NCBI RefSeq assembly: GCF_900167365.1
Contig: NZ_FUXL01000007.1
Location: 62,001-126,000, forward strand
Source of the DNA: Consotaella salsifontis
Lineage (GTDB): Bacteria; Pseudomonadota; Alphaproteobacteria; Rhizobiales; Rhizobiaceae
Length of the DNA stretch: 64,000 bases
Direction of reading: 5' to 3'
Each line of letters begins with the position of its first letter. Within the stretch, counting starts at the first letter, position 1. The notes under the pieces are model-generated. The model was not told where the DNA came from. It saw nothing but the letters and a program-made list of their open reading frames with translations, and ran no database searches. A program made the translations under genes and the position numbers. This document shows, one piece after another, positions 51,584-60,449 of the stretch.

Positions 51584-53761
51584 TCAGGCCACTTCCGCAA
51601 CCTTCATCGCGGCGGTGTTCTCGACGGCGCCGCGCAGCTTGCCCTTGAGGCTGGCATATTCCTGCTGCACGTGGTTTTCCGCCCAGAGCTGGTCGGCGAT
51701 CGGCTCCACCTTGACGGCGCTGTACTTGTATTCCGGCGTCTTCGAGGTCGGATCGAAGTTCTCGCCCGTCAGTTCGTTGCAGGCGCCGATCCACCACTGG
51801 TAGGTCATGTAGACCGCACCCTCGTTGGTGCGCTCCGTGATCTGAGCCCTGGTGATGATCTTGCCGCGACGCGACGACACGTGGACCAGCTCGCGGTCCT
51901 TGATGCCGAGGCGCTTGGCGTCCTTCGGGTTCATCGTCACGAAGCCCGGCTCGTCGGCGAGCGTTTGCAGCGCCGAGCAGTTGCCGGTCATCGAGCGGCA
52001 CGAATAGTGGCCGACCTCGCGCACGGTGCACAGGATCATCGGGAAATCGCTGTCCGTCTGATCCATCGGCGGATGCCATTCGCACGCATAGAGCAGGCCC
52101 TTGCCGCTCGGACGCTCGAACTTGTTGCCGTGATAGAGGTATTTGGCGCCATGGGCGTCCTCGACCTCATAGCAAGGCCACTGCACGTAGCCGAGGCCTT
52201 CCATCTTCTCGTAGGTCGCGCCGTAGAACTTGGGTGCGAGCTCGCGCAGCTCGTCCCAGATTTCCTGGGTGTTCTGGTAGTGCATGGGATATCCCATCGC
52301 CGTCGCGATCTCGGCGATGATTTCCCAGTCGTGCTTGCATTCGCCCTTCGGCGGCACGGCCTGATAGAAGCGCTGGAAGGTGCGGTCGGCGGCGGTGAAG
52401 ACGCCCTCGTGCTCGCCCCAGGAGGTGGCGGGCAAAACCAGATCGGCGAGCATCGCCGTCTTGGTCATGAAGATGTCCTGGACGATGACGAATTCCATGC
52501 CCGCCAGGGACTTGCGCACGGCGGTGAGGTCCGGGTCGGTCTGCGCCGGGTCCTCGCCCATGATGTAATAGCCCTTGAGCTTGCCATGCTCGACGAGGTG
52601 GGGAACGTCCGTCACCATCGCGCCGACCTTGTCGGGCAGCGAGGCCACGCCCCAGCGCTTGGCGAACTTCGCGCGGATGGCGGCGTCCGTCACCGGCTGG
52701 TAGCCGGGGAAGACGTTCGGCAGCACGCCGAGATCACACGAGCCCTGGACGTTGTTCTGGCCGCGCACCGGCCCGACGCCGACATGCGGACGGCCGAGAT
52801 TGCCGGTCAAGAGCGCGAGGCCCGACAGGCCCTTCACCACGTCGACGCCCATGGTCCACTGGGTGACGCCCATGCCCCACAGGATTGTGGCGCTCGGCGC
52901 GGCGGCATAGATGCGCATCGCCTCGCGGATGTCGTCGGGATCGAGGCCGGTGATGTCGGCAACGTATTCCGGCGTGTATTTCGAGACGATCGCCTTGTAT
53001 TCCTCGAAGCCTTCCGTGTGGTTGGCGACATAGGACTTGTCGTAGAGGTTCTCGGTGATGAGAACATTGGCGAAGGCATTGACCAGCGCCATGTTCGAGC
53101 CGTTCTTCAGCGGCAGGTAGAGGTCGGCAAGGCGCGCCGTCTCGATCTTGCGCGGATCGCAGACGATGACCTTGGCGCCCTTTTCCTTCGCCTCGATGAC
53201 GCGGCGCGCGATGACCGGATGGCTGTCGGCGACGTTGTAGCCGAAGATCAGCAGGCAGTCGGTCTCGCCGATCTCCTGGATCGAGTTCGACATGGCGCCG
53301 TTGCCGAGCGTCTGGGCGAGACCGGCGACAGAAGGCGCGTGGCAGACGCGGGCGCAGTTGTCGACATTGTTGGTGCCGATGACGGCGCGAGCGAACTTCT
53401 GCATGACGAAGTTCGTCTCGTTGCCGCAGCCGCGTGAGGACCCCGTCGTCATGATGGCGTCGGGACCATACTTCGACTTGATCTCGGAGAACTTGGTCGC
53501 GGCGATCTTGATCGCCTCGTCCCAGGAGATGCGCTCGAAATCGGCATCGCGCGAGCGGCGATACATCGGGTGGAGCAGGCGCGGCGTCAAAATCTTCGTG
53601 TCGTTGACGAAGTCATAGCCGTAGAGGCCCTTGAGGCACAGCCGCCCCTCGTTGGTGATGCCGTTCAGCGGCTCGACGCCGACCACCTTCTCGTTCTCGA
53701 CCAGAAGGTTGAATTTGCATCCCGTGCCGCAATACGGGCACACGGACATATGCTTTTCCAT
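51584..53761 (-). CDS. fdhF: Formate dehydrogenase H, molybdopterin subunit, Cys form
   Basis: The 725-residue protein is close to Escherichia coli FdhF in length and numbering. The 4Fe-4S ligands are Cys8, Cys11, Cys15 and Cys42. The active-site residue that is selenocysteine in E. coli is Cys140 (ARVCHAPSVAG), with His141 next to it, and NGAMSNSI follows. The protein oxidises formate at a bis-MGD molybdenum or tungsten centre and passes electrons to ferredoxin-like subunits. GGAAAGG precedes the ATG at 53761. It is divergent from the hyf operon and co-directional with the HydN-like gene, so the whole is a formate hydrogenlyase locus. Confidence 0.93.
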   Translation of the reverse strand: MEKHMSVCPYCGTGCKFNLLVENEKVVGVEPLNGITNEGRLCLKGLYGYDFVNDTKILTPRLLHPMYRRSRDADFERISWDEAIKIAATKFSEIKSKYGPDAIMTTGSSRGCGNETNFVMQKFARAVIGTNNVDNCARVCHAPSVAGLAQTLGNGAMSNSIQEIGETDCLLIFGYNVADSHPVIARRVIEAKEKGAKVIVCDPRKIETARLADLYLPLKNGSNMALVNAFANVLITENLYDKSYVANHTEGFEEYKAIVSKYTPEYVADITGLDPDDIREAMRIYAAAPSATILWGMGVTQWTMGVDVVKGLSGLALLTGNLGRPHVGVGPVRGQNNVQGSCDLGVLPNVFPGYQPVTDAAIRAKFAKRWGVASLPDKVGAMVTDVPHLVEHGKLKGYYIMGEDPAQTDPDLTAVRKSLAGMEFVIVQDIFMTKTAMLADLVLPATSWGEHEGVFTAADRTFQRFYQAVPPKGECKHDWEIIAEIATAMGYPMHYQNTQEIWDELRELAPKFYGATYEKMEGLGYVQWPCYEVEDAHGAKYLYHGNKFERPSGKGLLYACEWHPPMDQTDSDFPMILCTVREVGHYSCRSMTGNCSALQTLADEPGFVTMNPKDAKRLGIKDRELVHVSSRRGKIITRAQITERTNEGAVYMTYQWWIGACNELTGENFDPTSKTPEYKYSAVKVEPIADQLWAENHVQQEYASLKGKLRGAVENTAAMKVAEVA

Positions 53762-53790
53762 GAAGGTTTCCTTTCCTTGGCGCGCGGCGG

Positions 53791-54327
53791 TCAAACGGCG
53801 ATGGCGGCGATCGCCGTGCGCTCGCGCAGCTCGGCAAGCGACTGCTGGAGGCTCGCCTCGTCGACGAGACGAAGCGCATTGGTCGGGCAGGCGCCAACGC
53901 AGGCCTGCCCGGCGGCCCGATCGATGCACAGATCGCACTTGTGGGCGCGAGCCTTGACGCCGGCCGAAACCTGGATGCCGGCAATCGACTTCACCGCAGG
54001 CACGGTGATGACTTCCATGACGCCGAAGGGGCAGGCCATCACGCAGTTCTTGCAGCCGACGCAGCGGCTCTGATCCACCTGCACGCTATCGGCGCGATAG
54101 ACGATGGCCCCTTCCGGACATGCGTTGAGGCACGGCGCGTCCTCGCAGTGATGGCACATCACCGCGGTGGAGACGGTCGCGGTCTTGATGACGCGAATCC
54201 GCGGCTCGAAATTCGTCGGCGCCAGGGCCTCCGTCGAGCCATCGGGGCGGTGTGCCATCGCACAGGCGATCTCGCAGGTGCGGCAGCCGATGCATTTGCC
54301 CGGGTCCGCGGCCACGAATCTGTTCAT
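53791..54327 (-). CDS. hydN: HydN-like 4Fe-4S ferredoxin, formate dehydrogenase electron carrier
   Basis: The 178-residue protein has four CxxCxxCxxxC/CP-type groups: CIGCRTCEIAC, CHHCEDAPCLNACP, CVGCKNCVMACP and CDLCIDRAAGQACVGACP. It would carry electrons from FdhF to the hydrogenase and belongs to the HydN/HycB/HyfA group. The gene starts 29 bases upstream of fdhF on the same strand and is probably its first operon partner. HydN and HycB are hard to separate by sequence; the fdhF linkage favours HydN. Confidence 0.85.
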   Translation of the reverse strand: MNRFVAADPGKCIGCRTCEIACAMAHRPDGSTEALAPTNFEPRIRVIKTATVSTAVMCHHCEDAPCLNACPEGAIVYRADSVQVDQSRCVGCKNCVMACPFGVMEVITVPAVKSIAGIQVSAGVKARAHKCDLCIDRAAGQACVGACPTNALRLVDEASLQQSLAELRERTAIAAIAV

Positions 54328-54740
54328 TCCTCAGTTCCCTTTCCTGATCCGGCCTCCAGCGAAGGCCGCCTCCGAGCCGGTTGCCGAACGGACGAGGAGC
54401 AGCTGCCCGCCATCACGATCCACGGCACACGATCGAAAATCCCTATCACTCAATAAGCGAAACATATCCGATCGATCGAATATGTATATCTGCCGATAAG
54501 AATCCTCTATCAACGGATATTTGAAAATATAGCCTGTTCGATTTGCGTTCGTTAAGAGACGGATTGCCGCATGTCAATTTATGAGACACGGTGATAGCAG
54601 GACACAAAGAGAGCATTAGGGAAATAAACTCACATGGGCCGAGCCAATACTTGTTTTCTATTGCTCGATCAGGATTCTCGATCGAGCGTGGATCGCCGGG
54701 GTTCGATGCCGGAGAACGCGATGCAAGGAGATGCCGGTCA
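54328..54740. other. Divergent control region between hydN-fdhF and hyfA
   Basis: No believable gene lies in these 413 bases, which are AT-rich in the middle. They contain a near-perfect 22-base palindrome (54461-54482) and an 8-bp inverted repeat (54663-54670 with 54680-54687). I looked for a sigma-54 promoter (GG-N10-GC) on both strands, as used by enteric FHL genes, and did not find a convincing one. Confidence 0.5.
54461..54482. promoter_or_regulatory. 22-base palindrome in the FHL divergent region
   Basis: The arms CATATCCGATC and GATCGAATATG meet at a central CGATCGATCG core and pair with a single mismatched position on each side. It lies 134 bases from the hydN start, so it could serve either operon. 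No family of regulator can be assigned from the sequence. Confidence 0.5.
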
Positions 54741-55325
54741 ATGAACCGCTTCATCGTTGCCGAAGCTGGACGATGCATCGGCTGCAACACGTGCATGGCC
54801 GCCTGCACCCAGGCCCATAAGGAGGCCGGGCGACAGAGCCATCCACGCCTGACCGTCACCAAGACGGCCGACGCGACGGCTCCGGTCGTGTGTCATCATT
54901 GCGAGGACGCGCCCTGCGCGCTCGTCTGTCCGGTGCGTGCCATCACGCACCAGGACGGCATGATCATGCTCGACGAGAAGACCTGCATCGGCTGCAAGCT
55001 CTGCGCGCTCGCCTGCCCCTTCGGCGCCATCACGCCGTCGGGAACGGGGCTTGCCGGCGTCGCGGGCATCGCCTTCCCCACGGTGAGGCCGCAGACGCTC
55101 GATCCGCTTCTGGTCTGGGAGCAGGGCGTCAAGTCGGTCGCCGTGAAATGCGACCTCTGCGACTTCCGCGACGAGGGTCCGGCCTGCGTACCCTCCTGCC
55201 CCACCAACGCCCTCTACCTCGTCGGCGACGACGGCATGGACGCGGTCGTCGCCAACAAGCGCGAGGTCACGGCCGATCAGCTGGGTCGTCCGAAGCTTCT
55301 TTCGGCCATGGGAGGTCGCGAGTGA
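54741..55325 (+). CDS. hyfA: Hydrogenase-4 4Fe-4S ferredoxin subunit HyfA
   Basis: The 194-residue protein has four 4Fe-4S groups (CIGCNTCMAAC, CHHCEDAPCALVCP, CIGCKLCALACP, CDLCDFRDEGPACVPSCP) and passes electrons from formate dehydrogenase to the NiFe subunits. AAGGAG lies ten bases before the ATG at 54741; the frame extends further upstream but without family features. Its stop overlaps the hyfB ATG, consistent with tight coupling. It is paralogous to the HydN-like protein at 53791. Confidence 0.88.
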   Translation: MNRFIVAEAGRCIGCNTCMAACTQAHKEAGRQSHPRLTVTKTADATAPVVCHHCEDAPCALVCPVRAITHQDGMIMLDEKTCIGCKLCALACPFGAITPSGTGLAGVAGIAFPTVRPQTLDPLLVWEQGVKSVAVKCDLCDFRDEGPACVPSCPTNALYLVGDDGMDAVVANKREVTADQLGRPKLLSAMGGRE

Positions 55326-57346
55326 TGACGCCGCTCGAATTCCTCGGTCTGTCGCTCGCCCTGTCGCTTATCGGCGCCTTCGCGAGCTTGATTCTCGGCC
55401 GATCCGAAACTCTCGCGAGCGGGATCGCCAGCGTGGCCGGCGTCCTGGCCGCGGCGTCCGGCCTCGGCGCCGGCCTCCTCTCGCTCACCGGCCCCGTTTC
55501 GACCCTAGCCCTCGACGGCCCCTACCCCTTCGCGCACTTCGTCCTGAGGCTCGATCCTCTCGCCGGCCTGATGGTCGCGGTGATCTCGCTGCTTTCGCTG
55601 GTCGCCTGGATCTACGGTCTTGCCTATGTGCGCGAGTATTCCGGGCGCGGCGTCGGCGGCATGGGCTTCTTCATGCACCTCTTCATCGCCTCGATGATGC
55701 TGGTGGTGACGGCCGACAACGCCTTCTGGTTCCTCATCTTCTTCGAGATGATGTCGCTCGCCTCCTACTTCCTCGTCATCTTCGACGAGGACAAGAACGC
55801 GGTCGGCGCGGGCTTCCTCTATTTCTTCGTCGCCCATGCCGGCTCGGTGCTGATCATGGCGGCATTCTTCCTTCTGGCCAATGCCGCCGGCAGCTTCGAT
55901 TTCGAGGCTTTCCGCCACGTCTCGCTGTCCGCGCCCATGGCCTCCACCGTCTTCGTTCTCGGCTTCCTCGGCTTCGGCGCCAAGGCGGGCATGATCCCGC
56001 TCCACATATGGCTGCCCAAGGCGCACCCGGCCGCACCGTCTCACGCCTCGGCGCTGATGTCGGGCGTCATGATCAAGATCGGCATCTTCGGCATCGTCAA
56101 GGTCGCGCTCGACCTTCTCGGCGGCGGCCAGCCGATGCTGTGGTGGGGCGTTCTGGTGCTTGCCTTCGGCGCGGTGTCCTCGGTGCTGGGCGTCGTCTAC
56201 GCGCTCGCCGAACACGACATCAAGAAGCTCCTCGCCTACCACTCGGTCGAGAACATCGGCATCATCCTGCTCGGTGTCGGCACCGGCATGATCGGCCTGG
56301 CCGAAGGACAGCCGGTGCTCGCCGTGCTCGGGCTGATGGCCGGCCTCTATCACCTCGTCAACCACGCTGTCTTCAAGGGGCTGCTCTTCCTTGGCGCCGG
56401 CTCGGTCATTTTCCGCGTCCACACCAAGGACATGGAGGAGATGGGCGGGCTGGCAAAGACGATGCCGTGGACGGCGCTCTCCTTCCTTGTCGGCGCCCTG
56501 GCCATCTCGGCGATCCCGCCGCTCAACGGCTTCGTCTCCGAGTGGTACACCTACCAGGGCCTCTTCGCGGCGGCGCTTTCCGGCTCTTTCCTCGTCCAGT
56601 TCGCGACACCCATCGCGGCTGTCATGCTGGCGCTCACCGGCGCGCTGGCGGTGATGTGCTTCGTCAAGGCCTATGGCGTCATCTTCGCCGGCCCCTCGCG
56701 CAGCGCCCACGCCGCCCATGCGACGGAGGCTCCGGCACCGATGGTCACGGGCATGGTGGTGCTGGCTCTCGCCTGCGTCTGCCTCGGCCTCGCCGCCCCG
56801 TGGATCGCCCCGGTGATCGGAGGTATCGCTTCGGCCACCCTCGGCCTGCCGACGACGACGCTGGCCGACGGCGCCTTGCTGATCCCCGGTGCGGCAAGCA
56901 CGACGGTTCTCTCGACGCCGCTCATCGCCATCCTGCTTTTGGCGCTGGCCACGCTGCCGATTGTCGTCAAGGCGATGTTCTCCGGTACCCGCATAGCGCG
57001 GCGCCGCTCCGACGCCCCGTGGGCGGCAGGATACCTTCCCGACATCCGCATGGCGCTCACGGCCAAGAGCTTCGCCCAGCCGATCCGCATGTTCTTCGTG
57101 CCGCTCTACGCGGTCAGGAAGTCCGTCGCCGGCGCCTGGTCGCATATCACCATCGGCTTCGAAAACTTCGTCTGCCTGGCTCGGCGCACCGAGCCCTGGG
57201 CCGACACTCGCTTCGTCGATCCCGTCACCCGCGGCGTCACCGTCACCGGGCGCTGGATGCAGGTGATCCAGGGCGGCGATTTCCGCATCTACTGCCTCTA
57301 CATCGTCGGCGCACTGATCGTGCTGCTCGCCGTGGCAGCCCACTAG
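55325..57346 (+). CDS. hyfB: Hydrogenase-4 membrane subunit HyfB
   Basis: The 673-residue membrane protein has about 15-17 spans and the NuoL/M-type ion-channel core MIPLHIWLPKAHPAAPSHASALMSGVMIKIG, with the channel Lys of MIKIG. The C-terminal extension (ADTRFVDPVTRGVTV) is characteristic of HyfB and HycC. It couples the redox chemistry to ion movement. The length matches E. coli HyfB (672). Confidence 0.92.
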   Translation: MTPLEFLGLSLALSLIGAFASLILGRSETLASGIASVAGVLAAASGLGAGLLSLTGPVSTLALDGPYPFAHFVLRLDPLAGLMVAVISLLSLVAWIYGLAYVREYSGRGVGGMGFFMHLFIASMMLVVTADNAFWFLIFFEMMSLASYFLVIFDEDKNAVGAGFLYFFVAHAGSVLIMAAFFLLANAAGSFDFEAFRHVSLSAPMASTVFVLGFLGFGAKAGMIPLHIWLPKAHPAAPSHASALMSGVMIKIGIFGIVKVALDLLGGGQPMLWWGVLVLAFGAVSSVLGVVYALAEHDIKKLLAYHSVENIGIILLGVGTGMIGLAEGQPVLAVLGLMAGLYHLVNHAVFKGLLFLGAGSVIFRVHTKDMEEMGGLAKTMPWTALSFLVGALAISAIPPLNGFVSEWYTYQGLFAAALSGSFLVQFATPIAAVMLALTGALAVMCFVKAYGVIFAGPSRSAHAAHATEAPAPMVTGMVVLALACVCLGLAAPWIAPVIGGIASATLGLPTTTLADGALLIPGAASTTVLSTPLIAILLLALATLPIVVKAMFSGTRIARRRSDAPWAAGYLPDIRMALTAKSFAQPIRMFFVPLYAVRKSVAGAWSHITIGFENFVCLARRTEPWADTRFVDPVTRGVTVTGRWMQVIQGGDFRIYCLYIVGALIVLLAVAAH

Positions 57347-57356
57347 GAGGATCGAG

Positions 57357-58295
57357 ATGCCGACCCTTTCCCACCTCCTTCTTGCTCTTGGCCAGGCGCT
57401 TCTGCTCTTCGCCGCGGCTCCTCTCGTCTCGGGTCTCTCCCGCTTCGAGCGCGCCAAGATGCACACCCGCCATGGCCCTGGGATATTTCAGGACTACCGC
57501 GACATCGCCAAGCTCCTGAAGCGCCAGGACATCACCCCGCCGGATGCCGGCGGCGTCTTCCGGGTGATGCCCATCGTCATGCTGGCGACGCTGTTCGTCA
57601 TCGCCACCGGCCTGCCGATCTTCACGCGGTTCACGCCGCTGGCCGCCGTCGGCGACCTCATCACCATCGTCTATCTCTTTGCTCTCCTGCGCTTCTTCTT
57701 CTCGCTCTCGGGCATCGACTCCGGCTCTTCCTTTGCCGGCATCGGCGCCAGCCGCGAGCTGACCATGGGCGTTCTGGTGGAGCCGATCATGATGCTCGCC
57801 CTCTTCGTGGCGGCGCTCCTTGCCGGCTCCACCAATCTCGGCGCCATCGGCACGGCGATCGCCGACGGCGAGGTGCGCTCGGCAGCGGCCACGGTTCTCG
57901 CCGGCTGCGCCTTCGCCTTCGCCATCTACATCGAGTTGGGCAAGCTGCCCTACGACATGGCCGAAGCCGAGCAGGAACTTCAGGAAGGCCCGCTCACCGA
58001 ATATTCGGGGCCTTCGCTGGCGCTGGTCAAATGGGCGATGGCGCTGAAGCAGACCCTCGTCATGGGCTGGTTCATCGCGGTCTTCCTGCCCTTCGGCAGC
58101 GCGACCGAGCTGAGCGCGGGTGGCCTTCTCGTCGGGCTCATCGTCTTCGTCGTGAAGCTGTTCGTTCTCTTCGGCCTCGTCGCCATCGTCGAGAACAGCG
58201 TGGCGCGGGCGCGCTTCCGCCTGACGCCCCAGCACAGCTGGCTCGGCGTCGGCGCAGCCTCGCTCGCCTTCGTGTTCTTCCTGGTTGGCCTTTGA
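57357..58295 (+). CDS. hyfC: Hydrogenase-4 membrane subunit HyfC (NuoH-like)
   Basis: The 312-residue protein has about eight spans and the HyfC/HycD motifs QDYRDIAKLLKRQDI and LGKLPYDMAEAEQELQEGPLTEYSGPS, the latter being the NuoH-type PFDxxEAE loop with its glutamates intact. That contrasts directly with the degenerate NuoH-like protein at 40964. GAGGATCGAG precedes the ATG. It anchors the peripheral arm. Confidence 0.92.
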   Translation: MPTLSHLLLALGQALLLFAAAPLVSGLSRFERAKMHTRHGPGIFQDYRDIAKLLKRQDITPPDAGGVFRVMPIVMLATLFVIATGLPIFTRFTPLAAVGDLITIVYLFALLRFFFSLSGIDSGSSFAGIGASRELTMGVLVEPIMMLALFVAALLAGSTNLGAIGTAIADGEVRSAAATVLAGCAFAFAIYIELGKLPYDMAEAEQELQEGPLTEYSGPSLALVKWAMALKQTLVMGWFIAVFLPFGSATELSAGGLLVGLIVFVVKLFVLFGLVAIVENSVARARFRLTPQHSWLGVGAASLAFVFFLVGL

Positions 58296-58318
58296 GAGCC
58301 GCGTAGGGACCCCATCCA

Positions 58319-59782
58319 GTGATTACTCTCCCAACGACATTACCCGCCATCCTGGCCCTCGCGGCGACGCTGGTGCCCTTCCTCGGCGCGGCGCTCATCG
58401 CGGCCCTGCCGCGCGACGCCGGCAAATGGGTTTGCCAGATCTTCGCCGCCGCCGCCGTGCTCATCGCCCTGTGCCTTGCCTGGATCTTCGAAGCCGGCGG
58501 CTTCGAGAGCGCGCACACTAGCCTGATCGGTCTCGGCTCCACCGAGATCCTCGGCCTGACGATCGACCGCGTCAGCGTCCTCGTCGCCTCCGCCGTCATC
58601 GTCATCGGCTATCTGGTGGCGCTCTATTCCATCGGCTACCTCAACCAGGGCAACCGCGAGCATCCCGATATCGGACGGCGCCGCTTCTACGCCTTCCTGC
58701 TGATCTTCATCGGCGCGATGGCAGGGCTGGTCTTTACCTCCACAGTCATCGGCCAGCTCGTCTTCTTCGAGATCACCGGCGCCTGCTCCTGGGCCCTCAT
58801 CGGCTACTACGAGAGCCCGAAGGCGCTGCGCTCGGCGGCCAAGGCGCTGATCGTCACCCACATCGCCTCGCTCGGCCTCTACGTCGCCGCCGCGCTCATC
58901 TTCATCGACACCGGCACCTTCGCGCTGACGGCGATCGCAGGCCTTCCGGCGTCCCAGAAGGCGACCATCCTCCTCGCCATCCTCATCGCCGCATGGGGCA
59001 AGTCGGCGCAGCTCCCCTTCCACATGTGGCTGCCCGACGCGATGGAGGCGCCGACGCCGGTGTCCGCTTACCTCCATGCCGCCTCGATGGTGAAGGTCGG
59101 CGTCTACATCTTCGCCCGCGGCCTGCTCTCTTCAGGCGGCGCGCCGGAGATCGTCGGATGGGTCGGCGCGGTGATGGCGACCCTGACGCTGGTCTACGGC
59201 TTCGCCATGTACCTGCCGCAGATCGATATGAAGCGGCTGCTTGCCTATTCGACCATCACGCAGCTCTCGACCATCTTCCTCGGGCTGTCCTTCTCCGTCT
59301 TCGGCTCCGACCTCGCCTTCAAAGGGGCCATCGCCCACATCTTCAACCACGCCTTCGCCAAGACGCTGTTCTTCCTGGTGGCGGGAGCCCTGTCCTACAC
59401 CGCCGGCACCCGTCTCCTGCCGCAGCTTCGCGGCATCATGGCCAAGAAGCCGCTGCTCGGCGTCGGTTTTGCCGTGGCCGCCATGGCGATCGCGGGCGTG
59501 CCGCCCTTCTCCGGCTTCTTCTCCAAGTTCGCGATCTTCGCCGGCGGCTTCCAGGTCGGGCGCGAGCACTGGCCGCTGATGGTGATCGCGGTCATCGCGC
59601 TCGCCGAATCCGTCGGCACCTTCGCCTGGTTCCTGAAGTGGCTCGGCACCTGCATTCCCGGAACGCCCTCGGAGGCCATCGAGCAATCGGGACCGACGCC
59701 GAGAAGCATCCAGATCGTCCTCGTCGTCCTCATCATCATGTCGGTTGCTTCAAGCGGCATCGCCGCCTGGTGGCTGGGCTGA
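58319..59782 (+). CDS. hyfD: Hydrogenase-4 membrane subunit HyfD (NuoL/M-like)
   Basis: The 487-residue protein has about 14 spans and the antiporter-like core QLPFHMWLPDAMEAPTPVSAYLHAASMVKVG, with channel Lys in MVKVG. Hyc-type systems lack this gene, so its presence marks the cluster as hyf rather than hyc. It begins with GTG, 23 bases after the hyfC stop. Confidence 0.88.
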   Translation: MITLPTTLPAILALAATLVPFLGAALIAALPRDAGKWVCQIFAAAAVLIALCLAWIFEAGGFESAHTSLIGLGSTEILGLTIDRVSVLVASAVIVIGYLVALYSIGYLNQGNREHPDIGRRRFYAFLLIFIGAMAGLVFTSTVIGQLVFFEITGACSWALIGYYESPKALRSAAKALIVTHIASLGLYVAAALIFIDTGTFALTAIAGLPASQKATILLAILIAAWGKSAQLPFHMWLPDAMEAPTPVSAYLHAASMVKVGVYIFARGLLSSGGAPEIVGWVGAVMATLTLVYGFAMYLPQIDMKRLLAYSTITQLSTIFLGLSFSVFGSDLAFKGAIAHIFNHAFAKTLFFLVAGALSYTAGTRLLPQLRGIMAKKPLLGVGFAVAAMAIAGVPPFSGFFSKFAIFAGGFQVGREHWPLMVIAVIALAESVGTFAWFLKWLGTCIPGTPSEAIEQSGPTPRSIQIVLVVLIIMSVASSGIAAWWLG

Positions 59783-59792
59783 GGAGAATTCC

Positions 59793-60446
59793 ATGCAAGG
59801 CACTTTGTTCATCAACGGTCTATCCGGCTTCCTGATCGTCACGGCACTGCTCGTGGCGCTGGCGCCGCGCCCCGTCCAGGCGGCCCGCTTCTACGCTCTC
59901 CAGTCGCTGGTTCTGGTCGCCCTCTTCGTGTCGATCGCCATGACCACCGGCTCCACCGAGCTCTATCTGTGGTCTGCCTCGGCCTTCGTCACCAAGGTCG
60001 TCCTGGTTCCGGTCATCATGACGAAGATGTTCCGGCGGCTCGAGGACCCCGAGCTCGGCTCTGGGGCGGTGATGCCGGCCGCGCTTTCGATCGTCGGCGC
60101 GGCCCTCATCGTCATCCTCTGCTACGCGGTCATCTCCCGCGTGACGCTGCCGGCCGCCCTGCCGCTCAAGCCGGCTCTGGCCATCTCGCTCGCCCACTTC
60201 TTCCTCGGGCTCGGCTGCATCGTCGGCCAGCGCAACATCCTCAAGCAGGTCTTCGGCTACTGCCTGATGGAGAACGGCTCGCACCTGACGCTGGCCATCC
60301 TGGCGCCCAACGCGCCCGAGCTGGTGGAGGTGGGCATCGCCACCGACGCCGTCTTCGCCGTCGTCATCATGGCGGTGCTCGGGATGCGCATCAGCAAGAC
60401 GCTGGGCTCTCTCGACGCCCGCAAGCTCACGACCCTCAAGGGCTGA
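59793..60446 (+). CDS. hyfE: Hydrogenase-4 membrane subunit HyfE
   Basis: The 217-residue protein has about six spans and the length of E. coli HyfE (216). The NuoK-like part contains YCLMENGSHLTLAI with a buried Glu. GAGGAG precedes the ATG at 59793; the longer frame from 59745 runs into hyfD. Confidence 0.88.
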   Translation: MQGTLFINGLSGFLIVTALLVALAPRPVQAARFYALQSLVLVALFVSIAMTTGSTELYLWSASAFVTKVVLVPVIMTKMFRRLEDPELGSGAVMPAALSIVGAALIVILCYAVISRVTLPAALPLKPALAISLAHFFLGLGCIVGQRNILKQVFGYCLMENGSHLTLAILAPNAPELVEVGIATDAVFAVVIMAVLGMRISKTLGSLDARKLTTLKG

Positions 60447-60449
60447 ATC

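Noticed and set aside
53320-53365. A selenocysteine codon in fdhF
   Set aside because: The codon at position 140 is Cys, and the frame has no internal TGA.
55505-57466. A 653-codon minus-strand frame opposite hyfB
   Set aside because: Arg/Glu/His-rich antisense shadow of a membrane-protein gene.
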